This document shows, piece by piece, positions 14,332-21,266 of a DNA stretch of 64,000 bases (positions are counted from its first letter, which is position 1; every line of letters begins with the position of its first letter). The notes below the pieces were generated by a model, which was not told the DNA's origin, did no database searches, and saw only the letters and a list, made by a program, of their open reading frames with translations. The position numbers and the translations under genes are program-made. Location of the stretch: contig NC_006087.1 in NCBI RefSeq assembly GCF_000007665.1, positions 1 through 64,000 on the forward strand, written 5' to 3'. The DNA is from Leifsonia xyli subsp. xyli str. CTCB07. Its GTDB lineage: Bacteria > Actinomycetota > Actinomycetes > Actinomycetales > Microbacteriaceae.

Positions 14332-14487
14332 GACGCTGGTGATCGTGGCATTGTGAAGAGCATCGGGTGAGGGATCGAATGTCTTCAGCGCGGCGAACGC
14401 GACGACACTCAGCCGATCTATCACATGCCCGCTCAGCCGTTTCTCAAGGTCGGCGGCGAGGGCTGTGACTTCCGGCAGTTCGGGCAC
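13624..14487 (-). CDS. mutM: Formamidopyrimidine-DNA glycosylase (Fpg/MutM family)
   Basis: This base-excision repair enzyme removes oxidised purines such as 8-oxoguanine. The 287-residue product begins MPELPEVTAL, carrying the catalytic Pro2 and Glu3. It has the H2TH region (KGVLRNQGLIAGIGNAYSDEILH) and ends with a zinc finger CPIC...CPTC (CX2C-X16-CX2C). An invariant Lys region (SRHGKFLDI) is also present. Length is standard. Its 3' half is overlapped antisense by the endonuclease ORF. It is divergent from the Nudix gene with only about 40 bp between starts. Confidence 0.93.
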   Translation of the reverse strand: MPELPEVTALAADLEKRLSGHVIDRLSVVAFAALKTFDPSPDALHNATITSVSRHGKFLDIAAGELHLIIHLARAGWIGWCQGPPPAPTGWPSKGPLAARLVLEDGSGLDITEAGTRKSLSISVVRDPAEVPGVARLGPDPLDPAFTRDVFAAILAGQGRAQIKGVLRNQGLIAGIGNAYSDEILHVAKMSPFKPAALTDDELDRLYTAVQSTLREALTRADGLAASELKSEKKSGLRVHGRTGRPCPICGDTVREVIFADSTLQYCPTCQTSGKPLADRVLSRLLK

Positions 14488-14527
14488 GTCCCCATCCTGT
14501 CTCCATTCGCAGACATCTGGCAGTAGT

Positions 14528-14959
14528 GTGACCAGAGTGGATATCAGGATCGCTGCCTATGGTGTCATCGTGGACGGGGACCGCGTTCTGCTCGCCCACT
14601 GGAACGAGCGCGGCCGATCGGGGTGGACGCTCCCCGGTGGCGGAATCGAGCCGGGTGAGGACCCGGTGGACGCTGTGGTGCGCGAGATCGCAGAGGAGAC
14701 CGGTTTCGAGGCCGAAGCAGGGGAACTCCTCGGCCTCGACTCCAAGGTCATCCCGGCTGAGGCGCGGTTCCAACTGCGTGCAGTACCCCTCCACGTGCTC
14801 CGGATCGTCTACCGGGCCAAAGTGGTCGGCGGCACCCTGACCAACGAAGTCGGCGGCTCCACCGATGAAGCGGCATGGTTTCCGCTCGACGGGATACCGA
14901 GCCACCGCGTTGACCTTGTCGACACTGTTCTCAGCATGGCCGGGCTGACCAGCGGATAG
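14528..14959 (+). CDS. Nudix hydrolase
   Basis: Nudix enzymes hydrolyse nucleoside diphosphates linked to another moiety. From the GTG at 14528 the product is 143 residues. The Nudix box is complete: GGGIEPGEDPVDAVVREIAEETGF in parts, with Gly, the spaced Glu, and REIAEETGF holding the metal-binding glutamates. The upstream in-frame extension to 14465 would overlap the divergent mutM start and lacks family character. It lies next to mutM, so a nucleotide-pool cleaning role is conceivable, but the substrate cannot be read from sequence. Confidence 0.9.
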   Translation: MTRVDIRIAAYGVIVDGDRVLLAHWNERGRSGWTLPGGGIEPGEDPVDAVVREIAEETGFEAEAGELLGLDSKVIPAEARFQLRAVPLHVLRIVYRAKVVGGTLTNEVGGSTDEAAWFPLDGIPSHRVDLVDTVLSMAGLTSG

Positions 14960-15162
14960 CCGCGCAACGCCCGTCCGCCGGCCGGGTCCACTTCAGGTTG
15001 CTCAGAGCTCTCCCCTCCTGATCACCCTCACAGCAACCACAGCACCGGAACGACAGTTCATGCCATGACAGCGAGGCGAGGTTCTTCTGCGGGATGACGA
15101 TCCACATCGCCAGACATCCCGGAGACGCCTCATTCGGCCCGAGACCTTCGTGGACGTTCGCT

Positions 15163-15720
15163 TTACTCGGAGACGGGCGGTGTCGTGGGCTCCTCGTCGG
15201 AGACCCAGAGTTCGTCGTCGGCACGGAAGGTCTGCCAGACCGCGTAGAGGAGTCCGGCCGCAGTGATCACACCGAGGCCGATCGCGATGACACCACCGGC
15301 GCCGGGGCCTGATCTCTGCTTCGCGACCGAAGCACGGCGGGTGAGCTCCCTGCCGGCTCTTCTGACGTCTCCGGTGAAAGCGGCCGAGCGGGCCGCTCGG
15401 GCGTGGTCCACGACCGAGAGCGCCGTGCCGACCGCGGTGCCGACCGCGGGGATGACATCGCCCACGATGCGGTCACGGGCGATTCCGATGTAGCGGTTGG
15501 CGCTCGCGCGGGCAGACTCCGCCGCGGGACGCAGGTAGCTGTCGTAGCAGTCACGGACGCGCGGCGCGATCTCCTCGCGGGTGTAGTGAGCGGCCTGCCT
15601 TTTTGCCTCGCTGGCGAGAGCGTTCGCGCTCGAAAGGACCTCTTGCTGACGACCCCACAGCTCCTCGGCGCTTCTGCGCAATCGCTTGAGCTCCTTCTTG
15701 CGCTTCCGTGTCAGGCTCAT
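15163..15720 (-). CDS. Hypothetical protein with C-terminal membrane segment
   Basis: I do not recognise the function of this 185-residue protein. It has a very basic N-terminus (MSLTRKRKKELKRLRR), a long helical Ala/Arg-rich middle that could form a coiled coil or peripheral membrane helices, one hydrophobic segment near residues 145-167 (GGVIAIGLGVITAAGLLYAVW) and an acidic tail. A Shine-Dalgarno GGAGG precedes the ATG. Similar proteins next to the cyclophilin gene occur in Microbacteriaceae. It runs divergently from ppiA with about 120 bp between starts. Confidence 0.8.
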   Translation of the reverse strand: MSLTRKRKKELKRLRRSAEELWGRQQEVLSSANALASEAKRQAAHYTREEIAPRVRDCYDSYLRPAAESARASANRYIGIARDRIVGDVIPAVGTAVGTALSVVDHARAARSAAFTGDVRRAGRELTRRASVAKQRSGPGAGGVIAIGLGVITAAGLLYAVWQTFRADDELWVSDEEPTTPPVSE

Positions 15721-15842
15721 CCTGGACCTCCATTGCGTCGGTGGCGAACTGACTCCATCTTGCCATCGAAAGCCCTGGGGATGGTCCGAGAGACCCGGAC
15801 CGGACCCTGGTCCTCCACAGGCTCTGTGTAAGAATTGGTGCC

Positions 15843-16382
15843 ATGTCTAAGCACACTGCTGTCGCCACGCTCTACACTAACTACGGAGACATCAAGGTCA
15901 ACCTCTTCGGCAACCACGTTCCAAAGACGGTCAGGAACTTCGCGGGGCTGGCGACCGGTGAGATCGAGTGGACGCACCCGGCCACGGGCGAGAAGACGAA
16001 CACTCCGCTCTACGACGGCGTGATCTTCCACCGCATCATCCCCGGCTTCATGATCCAGGGCGGCGACCCGATCGGACAGGGCATCGGCGGCCCGGGCTAC
16101 CAGTTCGACGACGAGATCAACCCGGAGCTCGACTTCGCCCAGCCGTACATGCTCGCCATGGCCAACGCAGGAAGCCCGGGCGGACGCGGCACCAACGGTT
16201 CGCAGTTCTTCATCACGGTCGGTCCGACGACGTGGCTGCAGGGCAAGCACTCCATCTTCGGCGAGGTCGCGGACGACGCTTCGCGCAAGGTTGTGGACAA
16301 GCTCGCCGAGGTCCCGACCGATGCCGGCGACCGCCCGCTCGATGACGTCGTCATCGAATCGGTCGAAATCGAGCAGGTCTGA
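15843..16382 (+). CDS. ppiA: Peptidyl-prolyl cis-trans isomerase, cyclophilin type
   Basis: This cyclophilin accelerates prolyl isomerisation during protein folding. The 179-residue product has the cyclophilin core: VIFHRIIPGFMIQGGDP with catalytic Arg and Phe, MANAGSPGGRGTNGSQFFIT, and the WLQGKHSIFGEV tail motif with Trp and His. No signal peptide is present, so it is cytoplasmic. A TAAGAAT -10-like element ends 7 nt before the ATG and there is no Shine-Dalgarno, so the mRNA may be leaderless. The gene order with the rhomboid downstream is conserved in actinobacteria. Confidence 0.96.
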   Translation: MSKHTAVATLYTNYGDIKVNLFGNHVPKTVRNFAGLATGEIEWTHPATGEKTNTPLYDGVIFHRIIPGFMIQGGDPIGQGIGGPGYQFDDEINPELDFAQPYMLAMANAGSPGGRGTNGSQFFITVGPTTWLQGKHSIFGEVADDASRKVVDKLAEVPTDAGDRPLDDVVIESVEIEQV

Positions 16383-16405
16383 GAGCGGAGAGGCGGAGCT
16401 GAACG

Positions 16406-17263
16406 ATGTCTCAGCCCGTCGGTGCGCCGATGAGCACCTGCTACCGGCATCCCGGTCGTGTGAGCTATGTGCTCTGCCAGCGGTGCGAGCGGACGATCTG
16501 CGGGGAGTGCCAGACACCGGCCGCCGTCGGCGTCGTGTGCCCCGAGTGCATGGCCCAGCAGCGCTCCACAGCACCGCGCACGAAACCGGCCTGGCTCACC
16601 CGGGTGACCGCGCCGGGCGCACCGGTCGTCACCTACGCGATCATCGCCGTCTGCGTGGTGGTTTTTCTCTTGCAGAATGCGCCGATCGTCGGCGGGCGGA
16701 TCGAGAGCGCACTGATCTATGCGGGCGGGTACTCCCACCCGACCGGTTCGCTGTCGCCGCTGATCGCGTTCGAGCCGTGGCGGATGCTGACGTCGCTCTT
16801 CGCACACGCGAGCCTCATTCACTTGGCGCTGAATATGTACACGCTGTGGGTCTTCGGTATCGCCCTCGAGCCGATGCTCGGCCGGCTGCGCTACGCCGCG
16901 CTCTTCCTCATCGCCGGTTTCGCTGGTTCGCTGGCTGTGCTGCTGATCACTCCTCCCGGTCAGGGGGTGCTCGGCGCCTCTGGTGCGATCTTCGGGATGT
17001 TCGGGGCGTTCTTCATCATTCAGCGGCGGCTGGGGGGTAACGCGACGCAGATTCTTACCCTGGTCGCCATCAACCTGGCGATCGGCTTCATCCCCGGTCT
17101 CAACATCTCTTGGCAGGCGCATATCGGCGGATTCATCGGCGGCCTGCTGCTCGGCCTGATCTACGTCGAGACGTCGAAGCCGAGCCGTCGGCGGTGGCAG
17201 CTGTCGCTCACCGCTCTGCTCTGCGCCCTGCTCATCGCGGTGAGCCTGCTGCATTTCTTCTAG
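16406..17263 (+). CDS. Rhomboid-family intramembrane serine protease with N-terminal zinc-binding motif
   Basis: Rhomboids cleave transmembrane segments within the bilayer. The 285-residue protein starts with a Cys-rich metal-binding region (CYRHPGR, CQRCERTICGEC, CPEC). Six or seven TM helices follow. The rhomboid residues are present: HLALNMYTLWVFG in TM2, the nucleophile in GASGAIFGMFG, and the catalytic His in AHIGGFIGGLLLG. This B-box-like N-terminus is typical of actinobacterial rhomboids next to ppiA. The gene begins 23 bp after ppiA. Its substrates are unknown. Confidence 0.93.
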   Translation: MSQPVGAPMSTCYRHPGRVSYVLCQRCERTICGECQTPAAVGVVCPECMAQQRSTAPRTKPAWLTRVTAPGAPVVTYAIIAVCVVVFLLQNAPIVGGRIESALIYAGGYSHPTGSLSPLIAFEPWRMLTSLFAHASLIHLALNMYTLWVFGIALEPMLGRLRYAALFLIAGFAGSLAVLLITPPGQGVLGASGAIFGMFGAFFIIQRRLGGNATQILTLVAINLAIGFIPGLNISWQAHIGGFIGGLLLGLIYVETSKPSRRRWQLSLTALLCALLIAVSLLHFF

Positions 17264-17422
17264 CGAGCGGGTTCCCACAAAGGTGGATAAGTTATCCACA
17301 GTCTTATTAACAGTGGGGATAATTACACGGTTGTAACTCTCCATAGGCTTATTAACACTGGGGAGAACGAGTACACCTGGCTCTTAACAGTGTGGATGAG
17401 CACTGTGAATAACTGGCTGGAA
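17264..17422. promoter_or_regulatory. DnaA-box-like cluster outside oriC
   Basis: This gap between the rhomboid gene and crgA carries a head-to-head pair GTGGATAA (17283-17290) and TTATCCACA (17292-17300, perfect consensus). Three imperfect copies of a CTTATTAACAGTGGGGA-like motif follow at about 17301-17323, 17347-17369 and 17379-17401. A related TTATTAACATCTGTGGATAA lies inside oriC at 1733-1752. The sequence shows the repeats directly; DnaA binding and any titration or re-activation role are inferred. Confidence 0.6.
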
Positions 17423-17469
17423 CCGGTGAGGGCCCGGCCGATCTGCGAGATCGACCGAGCCCTCACCGG
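17423..17469 (-). terminator. Hairpin terminator downstream of crgA
   Basis: An 11-bp perfect stem, CCGGTGAGGGC at 17423-17433 with GCCCTCACCGG at 17459-17469, encloses a smaller CGATCT/AGATCG stem. It begins just after the crgA stop on the minus strand. No long U-tract follows, which is common in actinobacterial terminators. Confidence 0.65.
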
Positions 17470-17481
17470 CAGCGGAGGCGG

Positions 17482-17742
17482 CTAGCGCCACCGAGTGGTC
17501 ATGAGGAACCCGATGAAGGCGATTCCGAAACCGACGAGGATGTTCCACGGCCCCAGCGCGGGAACCGGGTACTGGTTCTGGCTCATGTAGAAGACGATGA
17601 TCCAGACCAGGCCGAGCAGCATGAAGCCGAACATGACGGGCTTGAACCAGACCGGGTTGGGCGCTTCTTCGCCGGAGGCCAGCGAACTGCGCTCGGGACG
17701 GGTGGAGCGGTCGGGCTTTGTCTTCGACTTGCTGCGTGCCAT
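17482..17742 (-). CDS. crgA: Cell division protein CrgA
   Basis: CrgA is a small actinobacterial membrane protein that coordinates septation and peptidoglycan machinery with FtsZ and FtsI. The 86-residue product has a basic, Ser/Lys-rich cytoplasmic N-terminus, the family segment PNPVWFKPVMFGFMLLG leading into TM1, the YPVPALGPWN loop, and TM2 near the C-terminus ending MTTRWR. Both TM helices and the loop match the family. A TACACT -10-like hexamer ends about 8 nt before the ATG with no Shine-Dalgarno, so it may be leaderless. Confidence 0.95.
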   Translation of the reverse strand: MARSKSKTKPDRSTRPERSSLASGEEAPNPVWFKPVMFGFMLLGLVWIIVFYMSQNQYPVPALGPWNILVGFGIAFIGFLMTTRWR

Positions 17743-17849
17743 AGCACATCAGTGTAGCGGTACCGGTCTTAGGGTTTGCTAGTCCGATCGGTTGCTGTTC
17801 CCGGGGAATACCCGGCTTCCAAACCCCCGGGCGTCATAGAATTTGCTAT

Positions 17850-18668
17850 ATGACAACTCCGACCGAGCCCGAACCCGAGCTGCGGCGGCCGCGCGGCGGC
17901 CGCGCGAGCAGAAGGTCGATGTCGGAGAGGACTCCCCTGGCCCCTCGAATCACGTTCCTCGGGGTCGTGGGCGAGATGCTGATCACGGCTGGCGTTCTCG
18001 TGGGGCTCTTCCTCGGCTGGCAGCTCTGGTTCAACAATCTGGTCATGGCGGGCCAGCAGACGTCGGCAGCGGCCAAACAGAGCCAGCAATGGGTCAACGA
18101 TGCGCTCACGACCCCGGCGCCTACCCCGGCGCCGTCGGAGGACGGAACCATCACCCCCCCTGTGATGGCACAGCCGGCGGACTACGAGACGTTCGCGGTG
18201 ATCTACATCCAGAGGCTCGGTGCCGACTGGAAGCGGAGCATCCGCCAGACCGTCGACGTGCAGAGAGTGCTCAACAGCTACACGGCCGGCGTTGGGCACT
18301 ACGCGGACACGCAAATGCCGGGCCAGGTCGGAAACTTCGCCGTCGCCGGGCACGACTCCGGATGGGGAAACACCTTCATCGATCTGTCGAAGCTGCACAT
18401 TGGCGACCGGATCTACGTGCAGACGAAAGACGGCTGGTACACGTACGTGTTCCGCAATTTCGAGTATGTGCAGCCGTCTGCCATCCAGGTCATCGCTGCG
18501 GTTCCGCGGCATCCCGAGGTGGAGCCGGTGGAGCGCCTGATGACCATCACGACCTGCAACCCGCCCTTCCACTCGGGGGAACGGTTGATCGCATACAACG
18601 TGTTCGAGAGGTTCGCTCCCGCTCAAGACATTCCGGCTGAGATCGCGGCAGCGGTGAACGGAGGCTGA
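17850..18668 (+). CDS. Class E sortase
   Basis: Sortases anchor secreted proteins to the cell wall or form pili. The 272-residue protein has a basic N-terminus, one TM helix (about residues 38-60), a Pro/Thr linker and a C-terminal sortase domain. The catalytic residues are visible as His in AVAGHDSGW, Cys in MTITTCNPPFHS and Arg in SGERLI. This arrangement matches class E sortases, which generally recognise LAxTG. A decayed protein carrying LADTG lies at 29,030-30,065. TAGAAT at 17837-17842 ends 7 nt before the ATG with no Shine-Dalgarno. The next small membrane gene starts 4 bp downstream. Confidence 0.92.
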   Translation: MTTPTEPEPELRRPRGGRASRRSMSERTPLAPRITFLGVVGEMLITAGVLVGLFLGWQLWFNNLVMAGQQTSAAAKQSQQWVNDALTTPAPTPAPSEDGTITPPVMAQPADYETFAVIYIQRLGADWKRSIRQTVDVQRVLNSYTAGVGHYADTQMPGQVGNFAVAGHDSGWGNTFIDLSKLHIGDRIYVQTKDGWYTYVFRNFEYVQPSAIQVIAAVPRHPEVEPVERLMTITTCNPPFHSGERLIAYNVFERFAPAQDIPAEIAAAVNGG

Positions 18669-18672
18669 AAAA

Positions 18673-18831
18673 ATGTATGGAGCTCTCTGGCGCATCCTGC
18701 CGGGGCCGATCTGGCTGCGTGTTCTGGTTCTGCTCGTCCTGGTGGCGGCGGCGCTTTTCTGCCTTGTGATCTGGGTCTTCCCCTGGGTGGATTCGCTTCT
18801 GGGCCCTCAGGAAGGTACCGTGGGGTCGTGA
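18673..18831 (+). CDS. Small membrane protein between sortase and pabA
   Basis: A 52-residue ORF starts MYGALWRILPGPIWLRVL and contains a single strongly hydrophobic segment (about residues 15-41) with the pattern VLLVLVAAALFCLVIW. Its stop overlaps the GTG start of the downstream amidotransferase (GTGA), and it begins 4 bp after the sortase, indicating translational coupling. Similar tiny membrane proteins occur at this place in related actinobacteria. Function is unknown. Confidence 0.75.
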   Translation: MYGALWRILPGPIWLRVLVLLVLVAAALFCLVIWVFPWVDSLLGPQEGTVGS

Positions 18832-19466
18832 CTCGTGTTCTCGTCATCGACAACTACGACAGCTTCGTTTACACGCTGAATGGCTACCTGCTTGAGCTCG
18901 GGGCCGAGACGGATGTCGTCCGGAATGATGACATCCCTGTGGAAGAGCTCACGGCCCGGCTAGCCGAGTACGACGCTGTGCTGGTCTCACCAGGCCCGGG
19001 CAAGCCCGTGGACGCTGGTGTGTCCATTCCGGCTGTGACAGCAGCCTTCGAGAGCGGGCAGCCGCTGCTCGGCGTCTGCCTCGGACACCAGGCCATCGCG
19101 GAGGCCTTCGGCGGCGGCGTCACCAACGCAGAAGAGTTGATGCACGGCAAGACCTCGCTGGTCGAGCACGACAGCAGCACTCTCTTCGACGGGGTCCCCC
19201 AGCCCTTCACAGCGACGCGCTACCACTCTCTGGCGGTCGTGGAGGGCACTCTTCCGGAGGAGCTCGTTGTCACGGCGCGCACGCTGGGCGGTGTCATCAT
19301 GGCCTTGCAGCATCGGGACGTGGCGATCTACGGGGTGCAGTTCCACCCGGAGTCGGTGCTCACCGAGGGCGGCTACCGCATGCTGGGCAATTGGCTAGAG
19401 GTGGCCGGAATCACTGGTGCGGCCGAGACAGCGCGTTCGCTCAACCCGCGCGTCAAGCACAGCTGA
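18828..19466 (+). CDS. pabA: Anthranilate/para-aminobenzoate synthase glutamine amidotransferase subunit
   Basis: This class I glutamine amidotransferase supplies ammonia for anthranilate or 4-amino-4-deoxychorismate synthesis. The 212-residue product starts MTRVLVIDNYDSFVYTL. It has the nucleophile Cys in GVCLGHQAIAEAFGG and the catalytic His/Glu in VQFHPESVLTEGG. Its position beside the sortase, crgA and pknB matches the pabA-like (trpG) gene of mycobacteria, where no trp genes are adjacent. Whether it serves folate, tryptophan or both cannot be told from this window. Confidence 0.92.
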   Translation: MTRVLVIDNYDSFVYTLNGYLLELGAETDVVRNDDIPVEELTARLAEYDAVLVSPGPGKPVDAGVSIPAVTAAFESGQPLLGVCLGHQAIAEAFGGGVTNAEELMHGKTSLVEHDSSTLFDGVPQPFTATRYHSLAVVEGTLPEELVVTARTLGGVIMALQHRDVAIYGVQFHPESVLTEGGYRMLGNWLEVAGITGAAETARSLNPRVKHS

Positions 19467-19496
19467 CGACACAGCACTTTGTCCTGAGCCCTCCGC

Positions 19497-21194
19497 TCAG
19501 CTTCCGGTGCAGTAGGTCAGTTCGACCGTGGTGCCCTGAGGAACGTCGCCAGGAGTCACGGACTGGGTGCGCACCATCGGCGCGCCCTTGTCCTGCGGGC
19601 AACTGGGGTCGGCCTTCGGTTGCGCTGTGAGCCCCAGCTGCTGCAAGACGCCTGTCGCTGCTGATATCGACTGACCGGTGAGATCGGTCAGGGTCACTTT
19701 GCCGCTGGAGACCCTGAGTGCGATGGAGTCACCCTCGTGCGCGGAGCCGCCCGCGGCCGGAGTGGACGACAGGACGATGTTCGCTCCGATCGTTGCTGAG
19801 CTCTCGGTCGTCGTCGGACCGAGAGCGAGCCCGGCCGCTTCGAGGGCGGCTTTCGCAGCATCCACCGTCATGTTGTGAACATCGGGCACGGTGACCGTCT
19901 TCTTGCCGGAGGAAACGAAGAGATTGATGGTGTCGCCGGTGGCGACGACGATGCCGGGGGCGGGATCTGTGCGCATGATCTGGCCCTCGGGATAGATGGA
20001 ACTCGTCTCGGTCGTCTGTGTCCACTTCAACCGGAGGCCCTCGAGCTGCTTGGTGGCGGCGTCGATCGTCTGGCCGGTGAGGCTCGGCACCTCGCGTGAG
20101 GTCTCGGGCATGGTCACGCTCGGTGCGAGGCGGAGCACCCACGCGAGCACCGCGACGATGACCACTGCCATGACCGCGACGCCCGCCCAGATCCAGATGA
20201 CCGGGGGACGGCGCTGCGTCCTGGTGATCGTCTGGTCCTCCGCCAGCTGGCGGAATGCCGCCTCCGGGCCGGAGACCTCGCTCGGCGGGGCGCCGAACAG
20301 CGTCTTGGAGAATTTTTCGGCCCCTTTTCGGCGCGGGACACGGCCGGCGGCGGCCTCTTCGAGGTGGGTGCGGAACTCCGCGACTGTCTGGAAACGCTCG
20401 AAGCGATCTTTGGCGAGGGAGTGTGCCACCACGTCATCCATCGCCGGTGACACCTTGGGATTGATCGTGCTGGGGGCGACGGCGGTCTCGCTCACATGCT
20501 GGTAAGCGACCGCCACCGGGGTATCGCCGCGGAACGGCGGTCGACCGGTCAGCATCTCGAACAGGACGACACCGGTCGAGTAGAGGTCGGTGCGTGCGTC
20601 CACGGACTCGCCCTTGGCTTGCTCGGGCGAGAAATAGCTCGCGGTTCCGAGCACGGCGGTCGTCTGGGCGACTGTCGCGGAGGAGTCGCTGATCGCGCGG
20701 GCAATGCCGAAGTCCATGACTTTGACCTGCCCGGACTTGGTGATCATCACGTTGCCGGGCTTGATGTCGCGGTGTACCACGCCGGCGCGATGCGAGTACT
20801 CGAGGGCCGTGAGAATGCCATCGGTGATCCGAACAGTCTCCTCGGTCTCGAGCGTGCCGGCCTTGATGAGGTCTTTCAGGAGCACGCCGTCGACGTACTC
20901 CATGACCATGAAGGGCAGTTGCGCTTCGTGGCCGTCGGTCTCGCGGACGGTCTCCTCGCCGGCGTCGAAGACCCGGACGATCGTCGGGTGCGCCATGCGC
21001 GCCGCTGCCTGGGCCTCCTGCCGGAACCGTGTGCGGAACGACGGGTCGGTTGCCAGCGACGGCTTGAGGAGCTTGATGGCCACCGTGCGGCCGAGGCGGG
21101 TGTCCGTCCCCCGGTGGACGTCCGACATTCCACCACGCCCGATGAGTTCGCCCACCTGATATCGGCCTGCGAGCAGGCGGCCATCTATGCTCAA
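19497..21194 (-). CDS. pknB: Serine/threonine protein kinase PknB-like with PASTA domains
   Basis: PknB is a transmembrane Hanks-type kinase sensing peptidoglycan fragments. The 565-residue protein has the N-terminal kinase domain (GRGGMSDVH glycine loop, VAIKLLK lysine, HRDIKPGNV catalytic loop, DFG, SPEQAKGES), a juxtamembrane linker, a TM helix near residues 330-353 and about three extracellular PASTA repeats, starting VPSLTGQTID, VPDVHNMTVD and LTDLTGQSIS. It is the last gene of the fhaA-fhaB-pstP-rodA-pbpA-pknA-pknB operon and would phosphorylate cell-wall and division targets. Confidence 0.96.
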   Translation of the reverse strand: MSIDGRLLAGRYQVGELIGRGGMSDVHRGTDTRLGRTVAIKLLKPSLATDPSFRTRFRQEAQAAARMAHPTIVRVFDAGEETVRETDGHEAQLPFMVMEYVDGVLLKDLIKAGTLETEETVRITDGILTALEYSHRAGVVHRDIKPGNVMITKSGQVKVMDFGIARAISDSSATVAQTTAVLGTASYFSPEQAKGESVDARTDLYSTGVVLFEMLTGRPPFRGDTPVAVAYQHVSETAVAPSTINPKVSPAMDDVVAHSLAKDRFERFQTVAEFRTHLEEAAAGRVPRRKGAEKFSKTLFGAPPSEVSGPEAAFRQLAEDQTITRTQRRPPVIWIWAGVAVMAVVIVAVLAWVLRLAPSVTMPETSREVPSLTGQTIDAATKQLEGLRLKWTQTTETSSIYPEGQIMRTDPAPGIVVATGDTINLFVSSGKKTVTVPDVHNMTVDAAKAALEAAGLALGPTTTESSATIGANIVLSSTPAAGGSAHEGDSIALRVSSGKVTLTDLTGQSISAATGVLQQLGLTAQPKADPSCPQDKGAPMVRTQSVTPGDVPQGTTVELTYCTGS

Positions 21195-21266
21195 GACGAA
21201 CTCCTTCCGGCGGTGGCTCCGGCTAGTTTAGCGGGCTGATTCTGGGGAACTCCCTCGTGTGGGGGG

